A stretch of 64,000 nt of DNA from Sclerurus mexicanus. Taxonomy: Eukaryota > Chordata > Aves > Passeriformes > Furnariidae. This document shows, piece by piece, positions 14,301 to 29,000 of the stretch; position 1 is the first letter of the stretch; each line of letters opens with the position of its first letter. The notes below the pieces were generated by a model that was given only the letters and a program-made list of their open reading frames with translations, did no database searches and was not told the origin of the DNA. Location: contig VWZF01003842.1 of assembly GCA_013396755.1 (NCBI GenBank), positions 1,651,442 through 1,715,441 on the forward strand. Reading direction: 5' to 3'. The translations under genes and the position numbers were made by a program.

Positions 14301-17300
14301 TTCAGTGCTGGATTTTCCTCTGTGCTAAGCATTACATCCATAGAAGGATTTGGGAAGCTAAAGATGAATAAATACTATGTACTTGATTCCAAAATTGTAG
14401 TCCTCAAAAAATTGCTTCTAACAAAGAATGGGGAATGCCTGCAATTTTATTATTAATATTCCCTCAAGTTATACCTCTGGCTATTTTTGGCAGTGCCATA
14501 TCTTGGCTGAAGATCGCAACATTTACTCAAACTAAAAGCTCTTCCAGGATCCATAAAACTGGGCTATTCTTTGGCAGTGCTCTCTGACATGATCGGATAA
14601 GCACAGTGACGGCACTCCTTTGCATAAGTGACTCCATTATTCATTTTCCTAAATGAAAGGCCTAAGTTTTTAAATTCTGCCAGTGTCATAGGGCAGAAAT
14701 ACAGGCGTAGACAGGAAGCAATCCAAAAATGGCTCCCTACCTTTAGACTAACTTTCCTTCATGTTTACTTTGAACACAAACCAGGTTACATACTCGGGGC
14801 TTTTCGTGACCATATGCCTTAACCATTTTGTGCATCCAGTATAGATCACTTATTTGTGTGTAGGATAATGGAGGAAAAAAACCTTCACTTATTTTAGGCT
14901 TGACTATTTTCTAGAGACACTTACATTTCTGGGTATATGAAGGACCTAGAGAGGTCATTACATACAAAATTTGTAAATAGGAAGTTGTTAACATCTGAGA
15001 TGTGTGAAAACTGTATCAGCGTGGTTGTAAAAACTTCAGGTGCTATGATAATAAAATAAAGTGCTAAATGAGCAAATTTTCATAATTCAATGTAATAAGT
15101 TGCAGTTATTTTAGTAGTATGAGCTCTGAGAAAACACTACCTTTCTTGGGAGATGTATGCAGTGATCAAAAATCTTTATTTGATTTTATTTTTTTTTGTT
15201 ATAATCTAGAAATATTCTAATTATCAGGCTATTGATAGTATTTTTTCCCCTGGATTATCTATCCTTAAAACACAAAGAAAAACATTTAAGCAAACACTGT
15301 ATAAACCTTGTTACTATGAATGTCACAATAATGGATGCTAAAGACAATTAAAACAAAATTTGAGTAACTAAGTCTGAAGGTTTAATTGATGAGTGAATTT
15401 TTAATCTCATAACCTCTGAATCTGACAAATGCAATAACTGTGTGACAGTCTTAAAATGAGATGTGGTTAAATGAACAAACACCTGTGATGAATTCTGCTG
15501 AGCATTTAGTCTGTGCCTTTGCTTGGTTTTCAGAACTGTCCATTATGAAGGAGGTGCTGTGTCCATTCATGCTCGTTCCCTTTGGCGACTGGAGACTCTA
15601 AGAGTTGCGTAAGTAAAATCCATCTGAGAAAAGAATTACATTTGCTTTTTATTTAGTAAGAGTGATCCTTTAAAATCGGAATGATAATTATAAATCCAGA
15701 CTAGTAAAACTAAAATAAGCTTTAAAAATGTTCTATATCACTTTCATTAAAATTAACTTCCTATGGAGCATGTGTTTTGATTATTTTTTGAAGTTGTTAT
15801 AGCTGCCTAAATTCACAGTTTTTTTTAAACACATACATGACATAAACAGAAATCTTTTCCTTAAAAAAAAAAGGTTCATATGTGACACCCCTCCCTCAAA
15901 CTTGTTTAAGCTGTTTGGAAGTCTTTAAAGTAAAAACTTTACAGAAAAAAAGCCATTATGAATTGTTGGACATGTTGGAATTATATTAAAGAATTGTGCC
16001 TTGTTTGTTAAGGTCATTTCAGTGTAAAATTGCACTTAAATTATATGATGGCAGGTGCCTGTGATGAAGTTTCTACTGACTAATAAATGATTGCTATATA
16101 GAGATTAAATCAGGGAAGCTTATGAAAAGGCTGCACTCTAATGATGCTGTTTTCTGTGTGTGCATTTTATTAGTAGGATGGCATTAAATGTCAGTGATAG
16201 GGCAGTGAGATTTTTCCTTTGGACTAAAATAGACCTGGAGACAGTGACAACAATGAAACTGTGGAAGGATCTCTGGCTTTTTTATTTTCCTCATGGTGTG
16301 TACTTCCCTAATAACCAGTAGTACTGGAGCAACATGGGGATTCCAGAAATGACATCATATATCTCAATTTGGTGGACATTGTATACAAACTTTCAAAAGG
16401 TAAACATTTGAACTTATATGACTGAAAAGAATTGTAAGAACTGTCAAAATAATTTAACAAAGGCAGCAGTAATCTTTTAAGAAACACAATTTTCCTACAA
16501 GGAAAAAACAAGACCCAAATAAACAAGACCTCTCTCCTACAATTCCGTCACCAACCTATTTTCCTGTATGATACTGTAATAGCTATATTCATTCATTGCT
16601 GAATTGCAGTCCATTACTGTTCATGCAAATGCTTCAATTTGTAACTTAGTATGTGCATGCCTGAACTTCTCAATCAGTTGTCGTTCTTCCCAGAATGACT
16701 GCAGATACAATATTGTGCTAAATTTACATGATTCTAAAGGAACCATTTTTCCTCAACTCTGTTCATTAGTGGAGAACCCTCATAAAAATTGCCTGGGCAG
16801 TCTACATGTGCAGGTACCCTGACATGTGATGCTCTGACATAACGTGCCATATACTATTGCTCAGCATTGCTTTCTTTCCCGAAAGGTGACAAGGATCATA
16901 TTCTCACATTGCACAAAAATATTTTTAGTAGTCAGAAATGGCTTCACAAGATACTTTCCGCTCAAGGGGCTTTACTTGTAAGTGCACACGGATTGTTATT
17001 TTTTCCTATCCTGCAGGCATGGACTAGGGGTGTAGCTCCATTTTGCTGAGGTTTTTGTTGTGTTTTTTTTTTCCTTATGGTCCATAGCTATTGGGTCCAA
17101 GAGAAAATCGAATCAAAGAAGAGCACGACCCGTAATATGAAAGGTGCAGAACTCATGTATTTTACCAGACTCAGTAACACAATAGCTGAGATTCATGACC
17201 TGCCATTTCACTGACTTGAGAAACAGAAGTTATGCTGGAACATTGGGCTCAGATGTGCTTTTGTGGAGTGTACTGACTTTGCTGTGCAGAAGTCAGAAAA

Positions 17301-19956
17301 AGATAAATGTGTTTCTAAGATACAAAGCTTCCATATTTCCTTTTTCCCCAAAGCCCCTTCAACTTCAACAGGAGATTCTAGTTTACAGAATAGTTGAGGG
17401 TGAAAACCTGTTCATTCTTCTAGCCTCTTTATAATCAATAACTAAAAAGGTTTAGAAGTTTAATCACTGAAATGTAATAAATCCTGTTACAAAAGAGAAG
17501 CATTTAAAAACTCCTGCACTTTTAAAATACCTGCCAAGTTGGTTTCCTATACTTTGTATACAGTATGGACAACTCTTAAGAGACACATATAAACAAGTGG
17601 GTATTGGTATTGAATAGGTAAGTGCTTTAATCTGCTACATCTATATGTCAGGAAAAACAAAAATTACTTAAACTTGCTGAAGTCCTAATTTAAGGGATTT
17701 GCAGACTTGTACATAAATATATACAAAACATACGCATACAAACTTCTTATGTTTTTAAATGCTGTCTTTGGAATTACTTGAAAGGCAACTGAGAAGATGC
17801 AGTATTACAAAATTCTGATATGGGACTAAATTTATGGTCAGGTTAAGTTCATTAGGATACATTTGAATATTTCATTGATATTATGTGAACATTTGTAGAT
17901 AATGTTAAGCTCTTTAAAGCCACACTAAGTATATAGAATTTCTAGTAATTGTAAAAGCACATAAAATCATGGCATTAAGTCATAATTCCATTATGATGGG
18001 CATTTTTCAAGCACAAAAGAAGTAGTACCAACTTTTGAAGACAGAAGAAAGTTTTGTGAAGACCGAGGAAAACATCCTAGCCGTGACAGTTTTCCAATTT
18101 AAGGAATATTTGAGAAGCCTTCTGAAAAGCCTTTGTGAAATACATACTTCTTAGTAACCCATACACAAGTTTGTCATCAGGAAGAACAGAAGGGTTGAAT
18201 TTTCAGTTTAAGGCAAGAAGCTAGAAACCTGTGACCAATATTTTATACTGAGTAATTGTTGGAAAGCTTAGACAAGCTTTGCCTTTCTTCCTTCATTTCC
18301 TTCTATAGGAACAATCTGGGCCATTCTTGGCTTAGTACATTTTCTTATTTATTTTAGGAAGTTTTCTATTTATTTATTTGTTTAGTCATTTTATTCTTGC
18401 AGACTATTTAAAGTGTGCTGACTGCTAGAAGATGAGGACTCTGGGAGAGTGAACAAACCCAGCTGCTGGTAGATAAAATATTGGGGAGAGAACTGGCAGA
18501 TCTAAGCTCTTTGTGTACAGCATAAGCCTCCTTTTCTGTGGGCGGTCTGTACCTTCTCTCAAGAGGAATTCAGTCTGAACGAAGGCAGTCTGTGCAATGG
18601 AAGAGATTAAGATATTAAGATTATTTATTAGGTTTAGAGGGGACAGCCACAAAGTAGCCATTTTCTTGCTGATACCCCAACATTTAGAATTTTATCTTCT
18701 TACCAAGTAGTTGACAGTATAATGTACTTCAGAATATTTTTGCCAGTAGTGAAAATATTTTTTTTTCTTGACTAAATGTTTTCTATGAACTCTCTTAGGT
18801 GGAGTGGCAGCCACATTAGATGGGGACAGCCATTCAGACTAAGACATATAACAACAGGAAAATATTTAAGTCTCCTGGATGACAAGAGTCTTCTTCTTAC
18901 AGACAAAGAGAAGGCGGATGTAAAATCTACAGCATTCTGTTTTCGGTCTTCCAAGGTATGGAATCAGTGCAGCATTCATATAACTAGTACTAATTCCAAT
19001 CTCTTTAGAAAGAAACATTTTGATATTTTGTTTATTGTGATTGCATTAACTACTGAAGCCTTATACCTTTTCACTGATGGAAACAATCCAAAATGAAGTA
19101 TAATCAATATTTAGAAGGCTTCTTTTGTACTTCCTTTGTATATTGCTACCTGGCTCTCTGTTTGTGGTGTATTGGTTTTGGGTATTTTTGTTTTGTTTTA
19201 TTTGTTGGTTTGGGTTTTTTTTTAATTTTTGTTATTGTGTTGTTTTTTTTTTTTGGTTGGTTGGTTGGATTTTCTTTCCTTTTTTTTTTTAATTTGATTT
19301 TTTTTGTGGTTGTTGTTTTGTTGGTCAGGCTTTTTTGTCCTGTTTGCCCACTTTCAAACAATTTACTAATTTTTAATTTGTTTTTCTGATTAACTTCTTG
19401 GGTGCTTCACTGCTTAGATCTGTTGGCTGACATAGGAAAAAATCATAGTATTGTGGCTTATTGAAATTAAATTGGAAATTCAGTATTTCTTTCAGCAGAT
19501 ACTTTATCGTAGTCTTTATTTTGACATCTCCAATAAGCATTTCAAGTTTAAACCAGTACTGTAGTTCACGTGATTGTTTTGAGATGCACACAATGTATCT
19601 TTGTTAAAAAACAATTAGAAAAGTCATAGAAACACTTAAATATTTTAGGACAATGCAATGCAGCTGTACTGGGAATTTCCTGTTGCAGCTACTGTAGATG
19701 TCAAACTTTAAAGCAAGAGGGATAGAATAATTCATTCACTGATTTTCAAGATGGGTTTTCAGCAGGGGTTATTCAAAAAAGAGTGGAACAATATACTGCA
19801 TTCTACTGTTACATGGTTTATTTAGTCAAAAAATACTCGAAAGCAAGCATCTTTAGCATTATGGAGTATTTTTTGTTCATATGGATAAGGTTGTTTTTCT
19901 CTGTTTTCTAAGTAACATATGCATTTTGGAGATTAGATAATGTATTTGAAGTTTCT

Positions 19957-20002
<46 letters not shown>

Positions 20003-23000
20003 TTTTTTTTTTTTTTTTTTTTTTTTAGCCTGAATTTGGAAGTCCTGTTTGGAATTATCTTGAGAATTTATATTAATGGTTTTGTTCTCCCATGCTCAAA
20101 ATAAAAGGTTAACATATTTTCATTAGTTGTTTTAATGGCCAAACCTATTCTGTGCTGAGCAGAGATAAAAACCCTTGGGGCAGGTAGAAGCATGTTATGG
20201 TAATCAATTCTTGAAGGAACATGCAAGAATTTGAAGAGGGGTCTGTGAGCTAAACAGCACATGACAAATATAATCTTACTGATACTTAAATATGGATTTT
20301 CAAAGAAATTGAAAGTTTGGAAGATCATATTTGAAGTAAATGTTGTGGAAATCAACATTCCTTTTAATTAAAGACTTACTTGGAGGGAATTACAGAGATA
20401 CCACAGGGAAGGAGTATATGGTTTGCACTTCGTTGCTGAGGGTGAATCCAGTCTGGATGCAACCCTGTGCCATATGTTCTAGGACAAACCTGCTAGATCA
20501 AGGAGATTGGACCAGATGGCCCACTGTGGTCCCTTCCAGCCTGACTGATCTTGTGATTGTGTGATTCAGTCTCCTGCTTCAGTCTTCTTATAAGAGTGTC
20601 ATGTTTCACTTTATTAGGATACAGGCATTAAAAACTTTTAGATGCCTTCCTTCTCTGGAGAAGAGTGTTAAAATAAAGACTTCAAAATTATGGCAGTTCT
20701 AGAAAGGTTTCTGTAAAGAAGGTTAGCAGATTTAAGGTCTCTTTTCCTCTAAGTATGTATGTATCATCAGACCATCACACCTTTCCCTTGTGTTGTTGCA
20801 TGTAGTTACCACTCAAAAAATTATTCATAGAAAGGGAGTTCCTAACCTTCTTTACTGAATACAGAGCATTAATACCTGGCAGTATTTCAAGTGGCTAGAT
20901 CTTTCTTATAGCAATTTCATCCCTTTTTAGTTTTACACAGTCATAGTTCTTCCTTCCACTACCTGAAAAGCAGTGTGAAGGAGAATTATGAAGATCCCAC
21001 TTGTTGTGCAATGGTAAGTTAGCTCTAAATAACCAAAAACAAATAAGGGAGGAGAAAGTTTAAAGACTCGATTCCTTCAAGCATGTGAGCAGATAAAACC
21101 TTCAGTTTCTAAATGAAAAGCTGCTTTCATGTTTGCAGAAATAATAATGAAAATATATACCCTGTAAATATGGAGATTCAGATGCAAATATAAAGGTTAT
21201 TGTGCTACCCTTTGTATTTGCAATGACTTATCATCTTAAACCCATTAGCTTGCCATTATGGCATTTAAAAAAAAAACAAACCAAAAAAACAAGAGAAGAA
21301 CCAAGCTGAAGTTGTTTGATGTGTTTTGTTTTCTTTTTTTTTTTTGGTTGGTTGGTTTGTTTGTTTTTCCTTTGTGAAAGCTTGAAAACATCACAAAGTG
21401 TTTCCAAACACCACTCAGAAGATAAGGATTTTCTGAGGAGCTAACAGTCTCTTCCTTTTTCGTTCTGGGAATTGGACTTTATGCCCTGGTTATTATATAT
21501 TACCCTAATAATTATCATTCAATATGAATTATATTAACCTTTCAAGCATCTGAAATTCAGAACTTTTTTTTTTTTCTCTTGTTGTCTTGCTTACCTGAGC
21601 ACAGGACATCCACAGATGTCTACAATGTATCCTCCAAACATAGCCTTGTATTTCTAGTGATCAAGTTTTGGGGATTTTTTTTCTCTCTTCCATTTGCTCA
21701 ATATTAATTCTTTTTGATAAAAAGCACTGGTTTACTATCACTTTTCCACTGGAATAAGGTAATTTTACCTATATAGAAATGTTTGTACATTCTGTACCAA
21801 GTCTACTTTGCCCATCCATAGTCTTTCCCAGTGAAAAGAAATACATCAATTTTAATAAAATTTTATGGCTTGTATTTTTGTGTCTTCAGCTGCTTCTTAA
21901 TAAAATTTCATAGAAAATATATTAATGGCAGCTTAAAAAGCAGTAATAAATTAGCTTCTTGCAATCAGTGAGGTCAGCTAGAATATCCTGAAAGTGTGCC
22001 ACAGAAGGTATAGGCTGGGTCAGATGACAAGAGATAAAGTTGAAAGGATGAGCTTTAATCATGGGAATCCATTTTGGAATGTTACAAGGAATTAAACAGA
22101 AACATTATAACACATATAAGCTGAGGCTTTGTAGAATAATTTTTGCAGCATTAATATGAAACCATTTTAAATTATTTTGTTCATTTATCCCACAACAAAA
22201 GTGAGAAGATTCTTCACATGACATACAAACTGTTTATGAAAAGCACACCCTTCTGGAGAAAATCTGGCATATTGTTCAATAAATCTATTCATTTCCAATT
22301 CTCTCTTATTGCCTTGCATTACTGAGGTGCTTCACAGACTACTGCAGAACCCACTTTTTACTGTTTTTTCCAGTGTAACAAATGAAGATTCTTGATCCTT
22401 GTTTAGAAGAAGTTGATGGTCTGACAATGGGTCTAGACTACAATAAAACTTAAGGTTTTCTGTGTAAAAATCCTATAGAAAGAATTGGCAGATTGTTATG
22501 TAATGAGAGGTTACATATGTGGTAAGAATGTAGTAAGATGCAAGAAACTTGCATCACGTAATGTCTGTACTAATGTGCAAATATTAGTAATATGGTGATT
22601 TTTGATGTTTTTCAGATCCTAATTTTCACTGATAAACTATTTTACAGTAGATAATGAGATTGATTCATTATATGGACTTTCTCCACTACCTACGGTTTAT
22701 TGACATGAAGCCAGAACATTCAAATCTTTATAAACAATTTGTGGTTCCTGTTCACTCCCCAAAAAATCTTGAAGCCCCCAAATGAATACTCTAGCGCCTC
22801 CTGCTCCCACACCATTTTCTAGTTTTATATTTCTCTCCTATATGTCGTCCAGCTTTTACACAGTGCTTTCCTGGCTACTGCATGTATTTTGCAGGAAAGA
22901 GCTCAGTTTAATGGGATTGAATGCAATCTGGGCTCTAAGCCTACACACAGAGCTGTTAGTGTACTTACATCAGTGAGAACAGAGATTTTGTTTGACAAAT

Positions 23001-26000
23001 TGTTGGCACCGCAGTTTTTATGCCAAGTAAATTTAATGTTAATTCTAATTGGAATGAAGATTTCAATATAAAAGAACCCAACAAAACCCAACCCTAAACT
23101 GGTTTCTGCCAGTACACTTTAAACAAAGTATGGAATATTATTTTAAAATAATAATCCCTCGTGTTACTTACAGTGCTTTGTGAGAAAAATTATGAATCCT
23201 TATATTCATATCTTAAGAAATTACTTGTGAGACTTGAAAAAAAGAAAATCTTACCATGTCAAAGTACAGTACATTCACACAGGTTCACACTATCTTGTAG
23301 TTATGAAGAGAATTCAAAAGACTGGAGCTTGAAATCAGGCGGTGTTTTTCCTCATATGATAGCAGGATCTGATTTATTTTTTCCTGTATCATCATTTGTT
23401 TGCAATGCCATTATAAGTAGGTTTTCAATTTCCAACTGTCATTACATTCAGGTTATTTGTGCTTGCTTTTGAAAGAATTGAGTACAACATTTAGAGAAAT
23501 GTTATGAACAAAATAATGAATTAATAATGAAATAGAAGCACACAATAACTCTGTAAATGGCATCAGTTTATTAATAAATCATTTATTACCATCTATCAAT
23601 GGACAAGACTTTAATAAGAATTTCAGCACTTAAGGAATCAGCCATTTACAAGGTCGTGAAATTAACATCTGTATTCAGAAACAATCAGAAAACAATCTGA
23701 ATTGATGAGTATATTATGTCTGAAAGCTTAATGTTATGAAAAGTAATCATAAGAATTTCACCTCAGTATTATTTCACTTTTTTTTAAATGCTTCAAAATG
23801 CATTCACAATTGTAGGCTGAAAATCTAGCTACAGGACATCTCTCTTTACTTAAAAATGTTGTCTGTTCATATAAGGAAACCAGTCTTTGTCATCTTCTAC
23901 TGCGAAGCTACCTCCCCATGTTGTCAAGGCACATATGTGTGGTGAAATCGTTCTTCTAATCTTTTTTGGTTGTAGAAGGATAGAAAAAGTAGAAGTTTTT
24001 GTCTCACTATTTGAAACATTACTCTGATTAGCTGAACGAAGATGTTTGTTGTCTACTGCTGTCAGGAGAAGCGGAGAATGTTGAAGCTGTATTTGGTTAA
24101 GGAGGCCATGTTCTGCACTGAATGTACAGCCTAACAGGTGTATCAGTCAGTTGAACTTTATGTTTTGGAGAGATTAAATGGATAATATGCTCTGAAGCGG
24201 GATGCATGGGCTATTTGTCTTATAAACTGATGTCTGTGGAGAAGGAGTTGGTTCTTAGAAGAGCTAGGTATTGGGGAAACACCTCAGATGACAGTCACAA
24301 ACTCTAGTATTGTTTGGGATACTACATTTCCTCTCTTGAAGCAACTGCTGTCTGTGTAGGACATCAGCTGCAGTGACATGGGGTTGTGCCATTCTGAGTT
24401 TGCAGATCAGTCACAAAAACACAGAAATGGATTGCTTTTCTCAGAAAATACTGCTCAAACAACAGGCTCAGTGAGAGGTTAAAGACCATCTCTTAGAGAC
24501 TGTTGGATGTTGCTCGTCTTTTCCAAGATGGAAAAAACCCTCAAGTTCCCAAGAAAAAGCTTCTAGAGGTTAATGTCTGGTTCACCTAGGGGAGTCAACC
24601 TGTTTGGGGCTGTTGTATAAGCTTTTGTTTCCATAATAACATGTAGTGTCAGTTATGATCCTAGTTCTTTCCTATCCAGGTGAAATGAATACACGTGGCT
24701 TTCCTAGGGCAATAAGCTAGGTTTTCGTGTGGATGGGATCTCTGTCTTTAACTGGCACTTACACTTTCCTGTTTTTTTAATAATTTCTTTAAAAAAGGAT
24801 CTCAGATGTTCTTTTAGGTCCTGTTCTGGACAATTGCCTGTTATTTAATGTTTCATGCAAATGTTAGTTATTGTTTGTGTATCCATTTGTGTCTTCTTCA
24901 GGAAAAGTTGGACATAGGGACAAGAAAAGAGGTGGATGGAATGGGAGCACCTGAAATAAAGTATGGGGACTCAATATGCTTCATACAACACGTAGATACA
25001 GGCCTATGGCTCACGTACCAGTCTGCTGATGCAAAGTCTGTAAGAATGGGTTCTGTACAGCGAAAGGTAAGACTGTAAATAGAAATGCATCTCAGTCAAT
25101 CACAGTCTGATAGGGTGGGTGGTGGTTGGGAAATGAAGGAAACAACATGAAACAGCTAATTTCTGGATTTCAAATATTTTAAGCATGCCTTAGTGTGCTT
25201 GCCATGTGAAAATTTGGGTTAATGTTCAGTCACATGTTGGAAAGGTAAGTGATGTATTGAATTCTCAAACTGAAAGCCAAACAAAGTGCATGTGTTAGCC
25301 TGGAGACATTAACCCCCATACATTGATAAGTCTGGATATACTTGATTTCAAACTAAAATATTAGGAACAGCCTATAGAATATGCTAAAATTCCTTTCTTC
25401 AGTGTAGTTTGATTTGAGTAGGTTTTTAGTTCAAAGTATTTCTTTCCACATTGTAAGTTTGGGCTGGAATGTTCAAGTCTTGAGTGCTGAGAGATTTCCT
25501 TTATAGAATCACCATAGCTAAGCAGAATGCTAGCTCAGCATCATAAAGCAGGAAAAAGATTATTTTACAACTTAACACTATAGTATTTTCCATGACTAGT
25601 TTACAAACCAGAACTATATATTTTATATATAAAATTTGTCTGTATCACATGTGCATATATATGAATACAAACATATTCTATAAAATTCTATCAAGCTGAT
25701 ATTTAAGAAAGTGTTCATATACACATACAATTTTTAGTGATTATAATACTAATAAAATTAACAACCATAATAATTGTAATACCTAATAATTCTGAAATAG
25801 TTCAAAATAAGTTACATTATTAAATAATTTAGTAATGCAAGTCTTATAAATAGCATGCATGTGTGTGTGTACATATATGTGTATGAAAAAAATTTGTTAC
25901 CAGAAATAGTTTAAAATATTTATGTAGATTGGATTGAATACCTTGAAAGCCATGATAAATAAACATGAAAAACTGGATGTTATTGGAAATATCCTGAAGC

Positions 26001-29000
26001 ATAGTCAGAAAAGAAGGTCAGTGACATTCTTAGAAAACAGGACCAGTAAAGAATACCTACTATAACATTGTCTGCTTTGGGGATTTACTGCTTTGTAAGG
26101 GAACTATTTTTAATGTTGATAAAAACAAACAGCAAGCAAAACCCCTTAGATTTTTAGTTTATTATTGAAAAAAAAAATAAAGTATATTGTTTACAAAGCT
26201 GTGACTTTGAGATTCTTATGGCACTGAACCTGCTAGCTAAGTAAATTTTGTCCTTGGACATGAGAAACGAAAACATGGAATTACGTGGTTTTTAATCAAA
26301 TTGTTATTTTTGTGTGTGACTTCATTATTTCCTAGCCTGTCTGATTTTTCTTATTTACAAATAATGTTTCATTTTTCAGTGACTGCTTCTTATATTTGTT
26401 TTTCAGGCAATAATGCACCATGAAGGTCACATGGATGATGGCTTAACACTGTCCAGATCTCAGAATGAAGAATCCCGTACAGCACGTGTCATCCGTAGTA
26501 CAGTCTTCCTTTTCAACAGGTTTATAAGGTGTGCTTTTAAAATGATCTTTTCATCCTTTTTCTTTTTTTCTCTATAATTTTATTCAAAGTGGCCATTTAC
26601 ATGACAGTGAGCAATTTAGCCTTCAGAAAAACACAAATATACTGAAGACATTCAGTCTCAAGAAAAAGTTTTTCTTAAAAATTATACCTTCTTTCTACCC
26701 TCACGTTACGCTTTGCTTATTTTTTTCCCTTTTAATGCTAGTTGTTTCTGTAATACTTTGAAAGATAAAAAAATGTTTTCTTTTATAGGAGTTAGCTGTT
26801 TAAAAATCCTGTCAGATTTATGCAATTTGCATTTATCTTCCCATTCCAAATGTTCTCCTAAATAACAGTGATAAAATGCTAATTCTCAACTGCTTGTGAT
26901 TTCAGTAATTAATGAAAGGCCCTTTCATCAGTGTAGCTTGCATTAGAAAAAGAATGATACGGAGTAAGACTATATGAAATGATAAGAATTTCATAAGAAT
27001 TCATTTGTCGTGAGAAAAAAACAGTGTAGGAGATGGTGACCTGAAGCAACCACAGCCTAAATCAGTGCATGATCAAAGACATACACATCTCAATTTGTTG
27101 AAAAACATTTAACAGCATTAAATTTAGATAACAGCAGAGAAAATCACCCCTCAGGAGAATTGCCTACTGTATGACATTTAAAATAAAAAAGAAATGTAAG
27201 CTCTAGGTCACTTTGTAAATAATACACCTTCTTAGAAGCTTCAAAGAATGCCATGAAAGATAAGGACAGAGAAAGGCAATGTAATGATAAGGTTTCACAA
27301 ATCAAGGTATTGCTAAATTACAGTGCCAGTTTTTGTGGAGTGCACAGGGAGTCCAGGGTAGTGTTTAACAGTTTAGTTTTGGCAGGATGTTACTCCAAGA
27401 AGAAAAAGCTGAATTGAAGAGGATGAAAATTACTCTTCTAAGTGTACTCCCCACTTCTTTCCCACAAAGTCAGTAGAAAAATTGCACTTTAGATAACTTG
27501 TTCACAATAAAAATTAGGTTGTCTTGCTATCTTTGTGAAACATTACATTATTTATTGTAGGAGATTTAGAAAACAAAACCAACCAAACAAAAAACCCAAA
27601 CCAACTATCAAAGCAAAAATCACATCACCCCTACTGTCTACTGCACAGCCAGGTTTCTCTCCCCTTCTTGGCCCCTCCTGTTCCTTGGAGAACGTTCTCA
27701 AGGGTCCTCCACCACCTGCCTGACGGAAGCCGGGAATGGGCAAGGGAAAGCCCTCGCCTTCCACTTGCTGTGTGGTGCTGATGAGGTATCACCTGTGTTT
27801 CAATAAAGATGAGGTTTAAATGGAGGAGAAAGGTATATCGGGTCTGGAAAGCACAGCGCTGAGGGAAAATTGTGCTGTGGAGTTTGTTGGGGATTCAGCT
27901 GAGCAAGGGGCTGGGCTAAATGGTTGAGAACAGTCAGCCCTCCACTTCTAGGAGAAAAAGGTTATAGACTACTGCAAGGCTAAGCTTGAGCTGGGTATTA
28001 GGGAAACAAAAAGTCTAATGAAGTGCTGGGGCAGAGTTGTGGAAGTGCTGCATCTTCCCACACTGAATACGGCCCAAGAACAGGTTAGAGGTGTGTTTGA
28101 GAGCCTTGACGGGCTATACAGGCCCTCCTCAGCACCACAGGACTGGTTTCTTTAACTTCATCCATTCCAGCTTCATGATGCTTTGTGCAGGTTTACAGCA
28201 GCATCTCTTCATCTTTTCCCCTGCCTATGAAGCTACTACATGCCTAGGTAGACTATTAAAGTGTTTTCTGAATGTCAGAAACTTTAAGAGAACATTTTTG
28301 ATGGTTTCAGGTTATATTTGGGAAGAGAGGGGTGGATTGTTAAGTAGAAAATGGGGAGGCATAAATAATTTTTGGGAAGTTACGTGGCTGTCAGAAAATT
28401 GTTTGAGTTTTGACATCTAACAAAACTTTGTTTTAAATAAATAAAGAGTTTGAATGATAAATTAAATCAATTTTCAGTACTCAGGAGTCTTTGCATCTTC
28501 TTGTAGGGGCCTTGATGCTCTCAGCAAGAAAGTGAAGTCTTCCACCATTGATTTGCCTATCGAGTCAGTCAGTCTGAGCCTTCAGGACTTGATTGGCTAC
28601 TTTCACCCCCCTGATGAACATTTGGAGCATGAAAACAAACAAAACAGACTCCGAGCACTGAAGAATCGCCAGAACCTCTTCCAAGAAGAGGTAGTTCTCT
28701 GTTTTACTCCTGATTTTCACCATGTTGTCTGCAAGTATTCTTTCACAGTATCTGTAGTGTTGATATCTAATGTGGAGTATGGTTGCAGTGGTTTGTTGTT
28801 TGGGGTTTTTTGTCCTATAAAAGTCAAGCTATTTGCCTGTGTGTTCAAAGAAATACATTTAAGGTCTTACTTCTTTTCCCTTTTTTAAAAATTTAAATAT
28901 TAATTTTACTTTGTGCTCTGAATTCTAGGCATAATTTCCTTCTTATGTGTGAATTAGTTTCTTCTGTTATAGTCTAATCCCTTGATGCAGAAGGATGTTT

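Larger units (their letters stand above)
8290..15533 (+). other. RYR2: RYR2 intron 10
   Basis: At 7244 bp this is the longest intron in the window. It is mostly AT-rich unique sequence with poly-T runs near 10266, 10408 and 10687. A GC-rich, CpG-containing patch lies at about 12000-12150, directly followed by a CR1 fragment at 12155-12600. A 109-codon open frame at 13478-13807 resembles nothing I know and is probably chance. The acceptor is TTTTCAG. Confidence 0.9.
18956..24901 (+). other. RYR2: RYR2 intron 12
   Basis: A 5946-bp intron. It contains a T/G-rich low-complexity stretch (19160-19330, with GGTT units near 19255-19267), a 68-bp poly-T tract (19959-20026), a CR1 3' end (20400-20567) and another T/G tract near 21331-21367. 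The rest is unique AT-rich DNA. The acceptor is CTTCTTCAG. Confidence 0.9.

Noticed and set aside
19093..19389. Phe-rich 98-codon frame and its reverse Lys-rich frame
   Set aside because: Produced by the T/G-rich low-complexity tract; not a membrane protein gene.
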